Assembly (NCBI RefSeq): GCF_004801885.1 | Contig: NZ_SSSM01000003.1 | Location: forward strand, 310,001 to 374,000 | Reading direction: 5' to 3' | Source: Naasia lichenicola | Lineage (GTDB): Bacteria; Actinomycetota; Actinomycetes; Actinomycetales; Microbacteriaceae | DNA: 64,000 nt | In this document: one piece after another, positions 8,548 to 16,307 of the stretch | Position numbering within the stretch: position 1 is the stretch's first letter | How the letters are laid out: each line of letters begins with the position of its first letter | Program-made: the position numbers and the translations under genes | Notes under the pieces: generated by a model | The model's database searches: none | The model's input: only the letters and a program-made list of their open reading frames with translations | What the model was told of the DNA's origin: nothing

Positions 8548-8871
8548 CTACTCGTCGAGCGCGAGCTCCTGAGGGAGCTCCAGCTCCTTGGAGGAGAGCT
8601 CCTCGACGTTGACGTCCTTGAAGGTGAGCACGCGGACGCTCTTCACGAACCGGTCGGAGCGGTAGACGTCCCATACCCAGACGTCGCTCATGGTGAGCTC
8701 GAAGTAGAAGTCGTGCTCGGTGTCGCGACGCTGGAGGTCGACCTCGTTGGCGAGGTAGAAGCGCCGTTCGGTCTCGACGACGTACTTGAACTGACCGACG
8801 ATGTCGCGGTACTCGCGGTAGAGCGCCAATTCGACTTCGCGGTCGTAGTCCTCGAACTCGTCTTCGTCCAT
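8548..8871 (-). CDS. DUF2469 domain-containing protein
   Basis: Small acidic actinobacterial protein of unknown function, 107 aa. The N-terminus MDEDEFEDYDREVELALYR and the block RRFYLANEVDLQRR followed by FYFELTMSDVWVWD are characteristic of DUF2469, whose genes commonly lie between rnhB and yraN, as here. No membrane segment or signal peptide. A TAGGAT seven bases before the ATG suggests an independent, near-leaderless promoter. The 160 bp downstream to yraN contain no gene. Confidence 0.88.
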   Translation of the reverse strand: MDEDEFEDYDREVELALYREYRDIVGQFKYVVETERRFYLANEVDLQRRDTEHDFYFELTMSDVWVWDVYRSDRFVKSVRVLTFKDVNVEELSSKELELPQELALDE

Positions 8872-8878
8872 CGAACCG

Positions 8879-8884
8879 ATCCTA
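8879..8884 (-). promoter_or_regulatory. Candidate -10 element of the DUF2469 gene
   Basis: TAGGAT seven bases before the ATG at 8871, one base longer than the common spacing here. It lies between the rnhB stop and the DUF2469 start. Confidence 0.4.
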
Positions 8885-9682
8885 CCCGGCGGACGGACCC
8901 TCGAAGGCGGCCTCGACGTCGCGCTCGGATCCCTGATCGTCGACCGACGGCCCGAGGTCGAACAGCGACGGCGTCCGCAGCCAGGTGTGGCGATGCAGCT
9001 CGCTCGGGCCGACCTGATCGATCGCCGCCCAGTGCGAGGCCGAGCCGTATCCCTTGTTGCTGACCCAGCCGTAATGCGGCCGCTGCTCATGGTGGTCGAT
9101 CATCAGACGGTCGCGGGCGACCTTGGCCAGGACCGAGGCGCCCGAGACGGAGGCGCAGTCCATGTCCGCCTTGATCCGGGTGACCACCCGCGGGCCGGAG
9201 CCGACGCCCTCGCGAGCCAGGGCCGGGGTGAGGTAGTCGAACTTGCCGTCGAGGATGAGGGCGGAGCCGCCGAGCTCGAAGCCCTGCTCGAGCAGGCCGA
9301 TGACGGCGCGTGACCCGGCCAGCCCCAGAGCGATGGTGAGCCCGAACCGATCGATCTCGTCGTTGCTCGACATGCCGATCGCCGATCCGACCGCCCAGCC
9401 CGCTACGGGTGGCGCGAGGCTCTCGCGGACCTTCTCGGAGAGCAGCTTCGAGTCGCGCAGGCCCCTGGGAACGCGCTTGCGGATGTCGACGATGCAGACC
9501 CCGACCGCCACCGGGCCCGCGATGGCGCCGCGGCCGACCTCATCGCAGCCGATCACGAACTCCGCGCCGGCCTCCATCAGGTCGCGCTCGCGCCGCAAGG
9601 TCGGCGCCTTGGCGGCAGGCGACCGCTTCGCAGCCGGTCGAGGGCTGGGCCGACGAGGGGTGGTAGGCGTCGAATCGGTCAC
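8882..9682 (-). CDS. rnhB: Ribonuclease HII
   Basis: Removes misincorporated ribonucleotides and RNA from RNA-DNA hybrids. The catalytic domain begins after a basic, Pro/Ala/Lys-rich N-terminal extension of about 40 residues. Visible active-site motifs are IGCDEVGRGAIAGPV (D and E of the DEDD set) and IKADMDCASVSGASVLAKVARDR. GYGSASHWAAI is the typical C-terminal block. Start GTG overlaps the lepB stop as GTGA, giving 266 aa, a little longer than average because of the extension and a tail after PSLFDL. Confidence 0.93.
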   Translation of the reverse strand: MTDSTPTTPRRPSPRPAAKRSPAAKAPTLRRERDLMEAGAEFVIGCDEVGRGAIAGPVAVGVCIVDIRKRVPRGLRDSKLLSEKVRESLAPPVAGWAVGSAIGMSSNDEIDRFGLTIALGLAGSRAVIGLLEQGFELGGSALILDGKFDYLTPALAREGVGSGPRVVTRIKADMDCASVSGASVLAKVARDRLMIDHHEQRPHYGWVSNKGYGSASHWAAIDQVGPSELHRHTWLRTPSLFDLGPSVDDQGSERDVEAAFEGPSAG

Positions 9683-10632
9683 TGGGCGCTCTCCTTGAGA
9701 TCCCGCGCGACACCTGCCGCCACGGTTTCGGGCTCTCGGGCGAGCGCGTCGTCCTGCTGTCCCGCGTCGCGGAAGACAGACGGATAGTTGTCGAGCCAGG
9801 TCCAGCGATCGATCGGCCAGCTGATCAGCAGCGCGCGCCCCACGACGTTCGAGATCGGCACGAAGCCCTTCGTCGGCTGGTCCTGGTTGTAGCGGGAGTC
9901 GCGCGAGTTGTAGCGGTTGTCGCCCATCACCCAGAGGGAGTCGGCGGGCACTGTCACATCGAAGTCGATCTCGCTGACCCGCGTGACGCCCTCGGGCAGC
10001 TTGATGTACGGCTCGTCGAGGGGAACGCCGTTGACGCTCATCTGACCGAGCGCGTTGCAGCAGGTGACGTGGTCGCCCGGAAGCCCGATCAGCCGCTTGA
10101 TCAGGTGATCGTTGCTGTCGGGCGCGGACAGCCCAACGAAGGACAGCACCCAGTCGATGGCGGCCGTGACAGGCGGCTGCTGCACCGGCTCCTGGGCGAG
10201 GAGCCATCCGCCGGGATCACGGAACACGACGACGTCGCCGCGGTTGAGCGGCATCAGCTCGGGAGTGAGCTGGTTGACGATGATCCGGTCGTCGATCTGA
10301 AGGGTGTCCTCCATCGAGCCGGAGGGGATGTAGAACGAGCGCACCAGGAAGGTCTTGATGAGGAACGAGACGAGCACCGCGACGACGAGGATGATGAGCA
10401 CGTCGCGTAGGAAGAGCCCGATCCCCCGCGGCTTGCCGCCCTGTCGACCGCCCTGTGCGCCACGCAGCGATCGCCGGGTCACCGGCTGCGCCGAGTCGTC
10501 CGACCGGGTTCCGCTGGAGAGAGTCGGTGCAGGCACGGGCGATGAGTCTGCGGTGGCATCCACCGCGTCGCTGGCCCGGGATGCGCCGTACGAAGCGCTG
10601 TCGGTCACGCCGGTCCACCCGTCATCTTCCAT
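9679..10632 (-). CDS. lepB: Signal peptidase I
   Basis: Membrane serine protease that removes signal peptides from exported proteins. A long polar N-terminal cytoplasmic region (about 70 residues) is followed by one membrane segment (VLIILVVAVLVSFLIKTFLV). The catalytic Ser lies in IPSGSMEDTLQ and the catalytic Lys in IKRLIGLPGDHV. The conserved MGDNRYNSRDSR block is near the C-terminal third. No second membrane segment at the C-terminus. 317 aa. Lies between rplS (separated by a terminator) and rnhB (overlapping), the standard order. Confidence 0.95.
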   Translation of the reverse strand: MEDDGWTGVTDSASYGASRASDAVDATADSSPVPAPTLSSGTRSDDSAQPVTRRSLRGAQGGRQGGKPRGIGLFLRDVLIILVVAVLVSFLIKTFLVRSFYIPSGSMEDTLQIDDRIIVNQLTPELMPLNRGDVVVFRDPGGWLLAQEPVQQPPVTAAIDWVLSFVGLSAPDSNDHLIKRLIGLPGDHVTCCNALGQMSVNGVPLDEPYIKLPEGVTRVSEIDFDVTVPADSLWVMGDNRYNSRDSRYNQDQPTKGFVPISNVVGRALLISWPIDRWTWLDNYPSVFRDAGQQDDALAREPETVAAGVARDLKESAQ

Positions 10633-10672
10633 GCCGCGCTGCAGTCCGGCTGAATGAGCCGGAGCAAACGCA

Positions 10673-10705
10673 GAACCCCCGCGACAGTGTAAGTCGCGGG
10701 GGTTC
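10673..10705 (-). terminator. Terminator hairpin downstream of rplS
   Basis: Two perfect 13-bp arms (GAACCCCCGCGAC and its complement) around a 7-base loop form a strong GC hairpin in the gap between rplS and lepB. The flank on the minus strand is only moderately T-rich. Confidence 0.75.
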
Positions 10706-10772
10706 AGTTTAGGCGTCGCGCAACAGGTCGTCCCTGTGCGCCTGCCTGCTCCAGTTGTGGAGGGGACGCTGA

Positions 10773-11120
10773 TCAGGCGTCGCGCTTCTCCTTGATCTTG
10801 GCCTTCTTGCCGCGCAGACCACGCAGGTAGTACAGCTTCGCGCGCCGGACATCTCCGCGCGAGACGACCTCGATGTGATCGATGATCGGGGAGTGCACCG
10901 GGAAGGTGCGCTCCACGCCGACCTGGAAGCTGATCTTGCGGACCGTGAAGGTCTCGCGGACGCCGGCTCCCTGACGGGCGATGACGACGCCCTGGAAGAC
11001 CTGGATACGGCTGCGGCTGCCTTCGACGATGTTGACGTGCACCTTGACGGTGTCGCCGGGCCGGAAGTCGGGGATGTCGCTCTTCAGCGATGCTGCGTCG
11101 AGCTCATCGAGAATGTTCAT
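10773..11120 (-). CDS. rplS: 50S ribosomal protein L19
   Basis: Ribosomal protein at the 30S-50S interface. The 115-residue sequence is full length, with the typical [47 protein letters not shown] and [21 protein letters not shown] blocks. An ATG 17 codons further upstream is rejected because AGGAAG precedes the chosen start. A 150-nt leader separates it from a sigma70-type promoter. Confidence 0.97.
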   Translation of the reverse strand: MNILDELDAASLKSDIPDFRPGDTVKVHVNIVEGSRSRIQVFQGVVIARQGAGVRETFTVRKISFQVGVERTFPVHSPIIDHIEVVSRGDVRRAKLYYLRGLRGKKAKIKEKRDA

Positions 11121-11276
11121 GGTTTCGCTTCCTGCAACCGCCGCGGGTCGATCGCATGTCTGTGCACGCACACCGACGGCCTGATGCCATCGCCTGTGGG
11201 CGAGAGATGATTTCTGGATTCGTGCGCGAGACGAGCTGATTCCCCTGCGGCAGAACCGGGCCGGGCACGACCGCTT

Positions 11277-11306
11277 ATTGTGTCACAGTCTCCGGAGGGC
11301 TCGCAA
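11277..11306 (-). promoter_or_regulatory. Promoter of rplS
   Basis: On the minus strand TTGCGA (11301-11306) and CACAAT (11277-11282) are separated by 18 bp. The rpsP operon has a matching pair (TTCCGA-17-CACAAT). Transcription would start near 11270, leaving an untranslated leader of about 150 nt. No defined riboswitch was recognised in it. Confidence 0.5.
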
Positions 11307-11350
11307 TCCGAGCCCGGTGCGGCCGATCCGACCCGAGGACGGCTCCCGGT

Positions 11351-11836
11351 TCAGGACCGAGGCGCTCCCGACGGCGGCTGGATGACGATGTACTCGCCCG
11401 CGTCGATGGGTGCGCGCGAGGCCGGCGTGCGAGCGGTCCGATCGATCGTCTCGAAGACTGCACGGACCCGCTTGCGGGCCTCGTCGAAGATCTGCCAGGC
11501 GATCGCCCAGAAGGCCACGATCCCCGCGGCGATCGAGAGCACGCCGAACAGTTCCGCTGTCGCACCGAAGAAGCCGAGCCCGATGATCATCGCGTGCCAC
11601 GCGGCCAGCACTCCCACGTCGAGGAAGGAGAGTGCACGGGTCGTTCGCACGCTGCGGCGCGCCAGCAGCAGGCCGGTCACGACCAGCAGTGCCACGACGA
11701 GGAACGGGGCGGTGAGCGCGACACCGAGGAACGAGGAGGTGGAGGAGCCGAACACGGCCCAGCCGACGAGGATCCAGACGGGCAGCACGACGACCGACGC
11801 GAGCTGCCACCAGTAGAACGCCTTGCGCACCAACAT
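11351..11836 (-). CDS. Four-helix membrane protein of unknown function
   Basis: 161 aa; no family recognised. Hydrophobic segments at about 13-30, 36-60, 70-95 and 98-118 indicate four membrane helices with both ends cytoplasmic. A hydrophilic C-terminal tail of about 40 residues begins QIFDEARKRVRAVFETIDRT. The start ATG follows a perfect TACCCT plus six bases. It lies alone between rplS and map and is convergent with nothing. Confidence 0.72.
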   Translation of the reverse strand: MLVRKAFYWWQLASVVVLPVWILVGWAVFGSSTSSFLGVALTAPFLVVALLVVTGLLLARRSVRTTRALSFLDVGVLAAWHAMIIGLGFFGATAELFGVLSIAAGIVAFWAIAWQIFDEARKRVRAVFETIDRTARTPASRAPIDAGEYIVIQPPSGAPRS

Positions 11837-11842
11837 GAGACG

Positions 11843-11848
11843 AGGGTA
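11843..11848 (-). promoter_or_regulatory. Leaderless -10 element of the four-helix membrane protein gene
   Basis: TACCCT exactly six bases before ATG 11836; no ribosome binding site precedes the ATG. Confidence 0.55.
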
Positions 11849-11934
11849 CGGCCGAGTTGCTTGGAGCGCGCATGACGTTCGCCCAGAGCACGCGCCCGTT
11901 CCCGGGCCTCGACGGGGAGCTGACGCCAGGCGTT

Positions 11935-11940
11935 TAGGCT
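11935..11940 (+). promoter_or_regulatory. Candidate -10 element of map
   Basis: TAGGCT lies 20 bases before the ATG at 11961, giving a short leader that contains the strong Shine-Dalgarno AGGAG. A leadered contrast to the leaderless genes around it. Confidence 0.4.
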
Positions 11941-11960
11941 GATTCGGAAAGAGGAGAACC

Positions 11961-12731
11961 ATGATCGAGCTCAGAACACCCGCCGAGATCGATGCGATGC
12001 GACCGGCAGGCGTCTTCGTGGCGAGCGTGCTCGAGACGCTGCGCGATCGCATCGCCGTCGGGGTCAACCTGCTCGAGCTGGATCGGATCGCCCACCAGAT
12101 GATCACCGAGCGCGGCGCCGAGAGCTGCTACATCGACTATCACCCGTCGTTCGGCGCGATGCCGTTCGGCAAGGTGCTCTGCACATCCGTCAACGACGCC
12201 GTGCTGCACGGGCTGCCCTTCGATTACGTGATCCAGGACGGCGACGTCGTGAGCGTCGACTTCGCCGCGTCGGTCGACGGCTGGGTCACCGACTCCGCGC
12301 TGACCGTGATCGCCGGGACGGTGGACGAAGAGGATGCGCGTCTCATCCGCACCACCGAGATCGCGCTCGACGCCGCCATCGCCCAGGCGGTCGTCGGCAA
12401 CAAGATCGGCGACATCTCGGCCGCGATCGGCGATGTCTGCGAGGCAGCCGGCTACTCCGTGAACCTCGAGTTCGGCGGCCATGGAGTGGGTCACACCATG
12501 CACGGCGACCCGCATGTGGCCAACAACGGTCGAGCAGGGCGCGGGCTCAAGCTGCGTCCCGGCCTCGTGATCGCCATCGAGCCGTGGCTGCTCGCGACGA
12601 CGGACGAGCTCTACACGGATGCCGACGGCTGGACCCTGCGCAGCGCCGACGGATCCCGCGGCGCCCACTCGGAGCACACGGTCGCCATCACCGACGACGG
12701 CCCGATCATCCTCACCAAGCGCGCGTCCTGA
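11961..12731 (+). CDS. map: Type I methionine aminopeptidase
   Basis: Removes the N-terminal Met from new proteins using two metal ions. Ligand motifs are visible: VSVDFAASVDGWVTDSALT (two Asp), FGGHGVGHTMHGDPH (His) and AIEPWLL and SEHTVAITDDG (two Glu). The 256-aa length fits a short type I enzyme without an N-terminal zinc finger. A near-ideal AGGAG stands six bases before the ATG. It is the only plus-strand gene inside the trmD-rplS stretch. Confidence 0.94.
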   Translation: MIELRTPAEIDAMRPAGVFVASVLETLRDRIAVGVNLLELDRIAHQMITERGAESCYIDYHPSFGAMPFGKVLCTSVNDAVLHGLPFDYVIQDGDVVSVDFAASVDGWVTDSALTVIAGTVDEEDARLIRTTEIALDAAIAQAVVGNKIGDISAAIGDVCEAAGYSVNLEFGGHGVGHTMHGDPHVANNGRAGRGLKLRPGLVIAIEPWLLATTDELYTDADGWTLRSADGSRGAHSEHTVAITDDGPIILTKRAS

Positions 12732-12746
12732 CCCAGGACGCATCTC

Positions 12747-12807
12747 ATCGAGATGCCACTTTCCGTCCCTATCTGAGCGATATGAGGACGGAAACTGGCA
12801 TCTCGAT
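12747..12807. repeat. Inverted repeat between map and trmD (AACTGGCAT family)
   Basis: 22-bp arms (12747-12768, 12786-12807) with one mismatch and a 17-bp loop, placed between convergent map and trmD. It probably works as a bidirectional terminator. The right arm shares AACTGGCAT-TCGA with the repeat at 38.27-38.32 kb. Confidence 0.7.
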
Positions 12808-12831
12808 CGAGGGACCGGTCGAGACCCGGAG

Positions 12832-13533
12832 TCAGTCGGAGAGCAGGTCGGGGCGCACCCGGCGGGTGCGGGCCAGCTGCTGCTCGCGGCGCCACGCGGC
12901 GATCGCGCCGTGGTTGCCCGAGAGCAGCACGGGCGGCACGTCGAGGCCGCGCCATGAGGCGGGCTTGGTGTAGCTCGGATACTCGAGCAGCCCGTCCTCG
13001 TGACTCTCCTCGTCGAGGCTCGCGGGATTGCCGATGACGCCGGGGATCAGGCGTCCGATCGCCTCGATCATCGCCAGCGAGGCGACCTCTCCCCCGTTCA
13101 GCACGTAGTCGCCGAGGCTGACCTCGAGCACGCGCACCCGCTGGGCCGCGGAATCCATCACGCGCTGATCGATGCCCTCGTAGCGTCCGCATGCGAAGAC
13201 GAGGTGGCGCTCCTGAGCGAGCTCTCGGGCGAGCACCTGCGTGAAGCGCACGCCTGCAGGCGACGGCACGATCACGACGGCGTCTGACAACCCGCTCTCG
13301 GCATTTGGCGTGAGGAGCTGGTCGAGGGCCTCGCCCCACGGCTCGGGTCGCATGACCATGCCGGCTCCCCCGCCGTAGGGGGTGTCGTCGACGGTTCGAT
13401 GGCGGTCGTGCGTCCATTCGCGCAGATCGTGCGCGCGCACGTCGAGCAGTCCACTGCTGCGCGCCTTGCCCAGCAGCGAGACGTCGAGCACCGAGAAGAA
13501 CTCGGGGAAGATCGTGACGATATCGATGCGCAC
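12832..13533 (-). CDS. trmD: tRNA (guanine-37-N1) methyltransferase
   Basis: SPOUT-fold enzyme that methylates G37 of tRNAs to prevent frameshifting. The N-terminus [13 protein letters not shown] and the AdoMet-binding knot blocks ([13 protein letters not shown] at about 119-131 and [15 protein letters not shown] at about 140-154) are unmistakable. The C-terminal domain includes [23 protein letters not shown]. Start GTG, 233 aa, normal. Last gene of rpsP-khpA-rimM-trmD. Confidence 0.96.
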   Translation of the reverse strand: MRIDIVTIFPEFFSVLDVSLLGKARSSGLLDVRAHDLREWTHDRHRTVDDTPYGGGAGMVMRPEPWGEALDQLLTPNAESGLSDAVVIVPSPAGVRFTQVLARELAQERHLVFACGRYEGIDQRVMDSAAQRVRVLEVSLGDYVLNGGEVASLAMIEAIGRLIPGVIGNPASLDEESHEDGLLEYPSYTKPASWRGLDVPPVLLSGNHGAIAAWRREQQLARTRRVRPDLLSD

Positions 13534-13551
13534 GTCAGTGCCTCGAGGCGT

Positions 13552-14280
13552 TCAGTCGCGGGGCGACGAGTCGGGCGAGGCGTCATCGGGAGCCGCGGCC
13601 GCGGAGTCTGCCGACGTCCCCGGCTCCGGTCCGTCGGACTCAGCGTCGCCCGCAGCGTCGTCGGCTTCACCCTTGGGGTCGGCCGTCTCGGCGGGCTCAG
13701 AGGCCTCGGGCTCGGGGTCCTCGTCCACGAGCTCCTCGAAGAGCCCTGCCGGCGGCGTGACGGTGACCACTCGCGCCTCGATGTCGACGCTGGGCACGAT
13801 CGCCTTGACGAACGGGACCAGCACCTCGCCGTCGGCGGTCTTCACGACGAGCAGATCCTGCGCAGGCAGATGCTCGAGCCGGGCGATGGTGCCGACGGGC
13901 GAGCCGTCGCGCACGACGGTCAGTCCGACCAGCTGGTGGTCGTACCAGGCGTCTTCCTCCCCCGGCTCATCGACGGGCTGTTCGACCCAGAGGATGGCCT
14001 TGACCAGGGATTCCGCTGCGGTGCGGTCGGCGACGCCCTCGAAGAAGCCGACGGGATGGCCGTTGTACCAGCGCAGCTCCGTCAGCGAGATCCGCTTGCC
14101 GTGCCACGGCGAGCTGGTGGGCACCTGGAGCGAGAACTCCGCTCCCGGTGCGAACCGCTTGGCGGGATCGTCGGTGAACAGCTCGAGCTTGAGCGCGCCC
14201 TTGAGGCCGTGCGCCTTGGTCAGGCGTCCGACGCGGAGCTGTGTCTGAGCGGACTGGCCGCTCGCCTTGCCACGAGCCAC
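13552..14280 (-). CDS. rimM: Ribosome maturation factor RimM
   Basis: Binds S19 and assists 30S head assembly. The N-terminal beta-barrel carries LRVGRLTKAHGLKGALKLEL (about 12-31) and the PRC-barrel half has DLLVVKTADGEVLVPFVKAI. A GTG start seven bases after the khpA stop gives 242 aa. The last 60 residues are an Asp/Glu/Ala/Pro-rich acidic tail absent from typical RimM, probably disordered. In operon with rpsP, khpA and trmD. Confidence 0.93.
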   Translation of the reverse strand: MARGKASGQSAQTQLRVGRLTKAHGLKGALKLELFTDDPAKRFAPGAEFSLQVPTSSPWHGKRISLTELRWYNGHPVGFFEGVADRTAAESLVKAILWVEQPVDEPGEEDAWYDHQLVGLTVVRDGSPVGTIARLEHLPAQDLLVVKTADGEVLVPFVKAIVPSVDIEARVVTVTPPAGLFEELVDEDPEPEASEPAETADPKGEADDAAGDAESDGPEPGTSADSAAAAPDDASPDSSPRD

Positions 14281-14287
14281 GACCCGA

Positions 14288-14524
14288 CTACTCGTCGGTG
14301 TCGACGACGTCGACGCGCACGCGTCGACCGTCGGCGAGCGCCCCGACAAGAGTGCGGAGTGCCTTGGCGGTGCGACCGGCGCGGCCGATCACTCGGCCGA
14401 GGTCGTCGGGATGCACGCGCACCTCGAGCAGCTCGCCACGGCCCGTCGACTTCTCGGTGACCTTGACCTGGTCAGGATTGTCGACGATGCCCTTGACGAG
14501 GTGCTCGAGTGCGGCGGCAAGCAT
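14288..14524 (-). CDS. khpA: KH-domain RNA-binding protein KhpA
   Basis: Single KH domain of 78 aa; related KhpA proteins pair with KhpB and bind RNA. The GxxG loop and flanking helix are seen in RVHPDDLGRVIGRAGRTAKA, followed by LRTLVGALADGRRVRVDVVD. It starts three bases after the rpsP stop, the standard arrangement between rpsP and rimM. Confidence 0.93.
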   Translation of the reverse strand: MLAAALEHLVKGIVDNPDQVKVTEKSTGRGELLEVRVHPDDLGRVIGRAGRTAKALRTLVGALADGRRVRVDVVDTDE

Positions 14525-14527
14525 GGA

Positions 14528-14947
14528 CTAGGCCTGGTCCGTCTCGTCAGCTGCCTCGGTCTCGGCGGCGGGCGCCTCGACGGGGGCGGCCTTGGGCTCG
14601 GCCTTGGGCTTGAGCACGGCGCGCTTCTTCTCGTCGGCCTGGAACGGCTCCTTGGGGGCCTTCACCTGAACGGTGCTGACCGCGCTGGCGTCGCCCTTGT
14701 ACTTGCCCCAGTCGCCCGTGAGCTTGAGGATCGCGGCGACCTGCTCGGTCGGCTGCGCGCCGACCCCGAGCCAGTACTGCGCGCGCTCGCCGTCGACCTC
14801 GATGTACGAGGGCTGCTCGGTGGGGTGGTACTTGCCGATCTCCTCGATCACGCGGCCATCGCGCTTGGTGCGCGAGTCGGCGACGACGATGCGGTAGTAC
14901 GGCGCGCGGATCTTGCCCATGCGCTTGAGACGAATCTTGACAGCCAC
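14528..14947 (-). CDS. rpsP: 30S ribosomal protein S16
   Basis: Ribosomal protein of the 30S body. The core [20 protein letters not shown] and [15 protein letters not shown] blocks are standard. The C-terminal 50-60 residues are an Ala/Glu/Lys-rich extension (139 aa in total, versus about 80-90 for the core), as often in actinobacteria. A GTG start with AGGAGAG five bases upstream is preferred over a longer reading with no ribosome binding site. First gene of the rpsP-khpA-rimM-trmD operon. Confidence 0.96.
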   Translation of the reverse strand: MAVKIRLKRMGKIRAPYYRIVVADSRTKRDGRVIEEIGKYHPTEQPSYIEVDGERAQYWLGVGAQPTEQVAAILKLTGDWGKYKGDASAVSTVQVKAPKEPFQADEKKRAVLKPKAEPKAAPVEAPAAETEAADETDQA

Positions 14948-15076
14948 AACTCTCCTGTGTGTTGACCTTGATGTTTGGTGAACCTGTTGCCGCGGGCGTG
15001 GGGGCACACTCGGCGGAAGCTCTGGATGGGGCCGGGCATCTGATTAGAGGGTCGGATGCAGCTGGCCCGACCAACT

Positions 15077-15105
15077 ATTGTGACAGACCGCGCGCGCAGT
15101 CGGAA
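15077..15105 (-). promoter_or_regulatory. Promoter of the rpsP operon
   Basis: Minus-strand TTCCGA (15100-15105), 17 bp, CACAAT (15077-15082). Same -10 as the rplS promoter. The leader to the rpsP GTG is about 120 nt. Confidence 0.5.
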
Positions 15106-15190
15106 CCGCCGGCCCTGCCGAATTCGGGAACGCGTGCCGTCAGCGGGCGCGAGATGGACGATTCCGCCCTGAATCGAACGTCTCGCGGGA

Positions 15191-16117
15191 TCAGGAGAGC
15201 GACGGTCGACGCCGCGACAGACCGACGCCGACCAGGCACAGCACGCCGCCGATGATCGCCGTGACGGTGGGCACCTCCTGGAACACCACGAGCCCGGCGA
15301 GGATGACGAGCGGCGGCACCAGGTAGGTGGTGACACCGAGCTGGCCGGCGGGCATGCGGCTGAGGGCGTAGCCCCAGGTGGTGAAGGCGATCGCGGTCGG
15401 CACGACACCGAGGTAGACCACGCCGAGGGTCGATGCGATCGGCGCTGTCGCGACGTCGGAGATCAGCGGTCCGGCGAACGGCAGGCAGACTGCCGCACCC
15501 GCGAGAGCGCCGAGGAAGGTGACCTCGCTGACCGGAAGGCGTCGCAGCACGGGCTTCTGGAAGAGCACTCCCGCCGCGTAGGTGAGGGCGGCCAGGACCG
15601 CAGCGACGACGCCGACCAGGAGGTGGAATCCGCGCACTCCATTGGAGATCCCGATCAGCACGACGCCGGCGAAGGCGACGGAGGTGCCGATCACCAGCCA
15701 GCGGCTGATCCCCTCGCGGAGGATGAGGCCGCCTCCGAGGGCGATCAGGATCGGGCCGATGCCCACGATCAGCGCCGTCGTCCCGGCGTCCAGGGTCTGC
15801 TCGGCAAGGCCGAGCAGCACGTTGTAGGCGCCGAACCACAGAGCACCGAACGCGAGGATCATCAGCACCTCGCGGCGGGTCGGACGGATCCACCGCTTGC
15901 CGACGCAGAGCACGCCGAGCGCCGCGGACCCGACGAGCATGCGTCCGAGGGCGAGCCCGCCCGCCGAGAAGTCGGCGCCCGAGCCGCGGATCACGATGAA
16001 CGCGCTCGCCCAGGAGAGCAGGGTGGTAACGATCGCGGCGATCACCAGAGGCTCGAGCCTGCTGCCCCCTGACGACAGGGCGGGAGGGGTGCGGAGAGGG
16101 TTCGGAGTGGTGACCAC
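15191..16117 (-). CDS. EamA/DMT-family exporter
   Basis: Inner-membrane protein with ten predicted helices in two EamA repeats (first ending near LLGLAEQTLDAGTTALIVG, second near TTWGYALSRMPAGQLGV). Family members export amino acids or other metabolites; the substrate here is unknown. Start is taken at the second of two adjacent GTG codons, because TAGCGT lies exactly six bases before it; the first GTG adds one residue. 308 aa, normal. Divergent from the YbdK-like ligase. Confidence 0.87.
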   Translation of the reverse strand: MVTTPNPLRTPPALSSGGSRLEPLVIAAIVTTLLSWASAFIVIRGSGADFSAGGLALGRMLVGSAALGVLCVGKRWIRPTRREVLMILAFGALWFGAYNVLLGLAEQTLDAGTTALIVGIGPILIALGGGLILREGISRWLVIGTSVAFAGVVLIGISNGVRGFHLLVGVVAAVLAALTYAAGVLFQKPVLRRLPVSEVTFLGALAGAAVCLPFAGPLISDVATAPIASTLGVVYLGVVPTAIAFTTWGYALSRMPAGQLGVTTYLVPPLVILAGLVVFQEVPTVTAIIGGVLCLVGVGLSRRRPSLS

Positions 16118-16123
16118 CACTCG

Positions 16124-16129
16124 ACGCTA
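16124..16129 (-). promoter_or_regulatory. Leaderless -10 element of the EamA exporter gene
   Basis: TAGCGT, six bases, then GTG at 16117. The adjacent GTG at 16120 would be only three bases away, so the spacing helps choose the start. Confidence 0.5.
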
Positions 16130-16295
16130 GTTCGAACCTCCGACGCCTCACCGGTGCCTTTCGGACACGGCACCTCCCGGAGGCGCCAGATCCGGCGAAG
16201 ACCGGGCCCACAAGCCCACCACTCGGACTCTCCCGCCGCCGTCCGGATCGGCGGTATCCCCGTGTGATCAGGGCCGCCATGTCGGGCCGCTATGT

Positions 16296-16301
16296 CAGGA
16301 T
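16296..16301 (+). promoter_or_regulatory. Candidate leaderless -10 element of the ligase gene
   Basis: CAGGAT, six bases, then GTG at 16308. C replaces the first consensus T; AGGA could instead act as a ribosome binding site. Confidence 0.35.
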
Positions 16302-16307
16302 TGCCCC

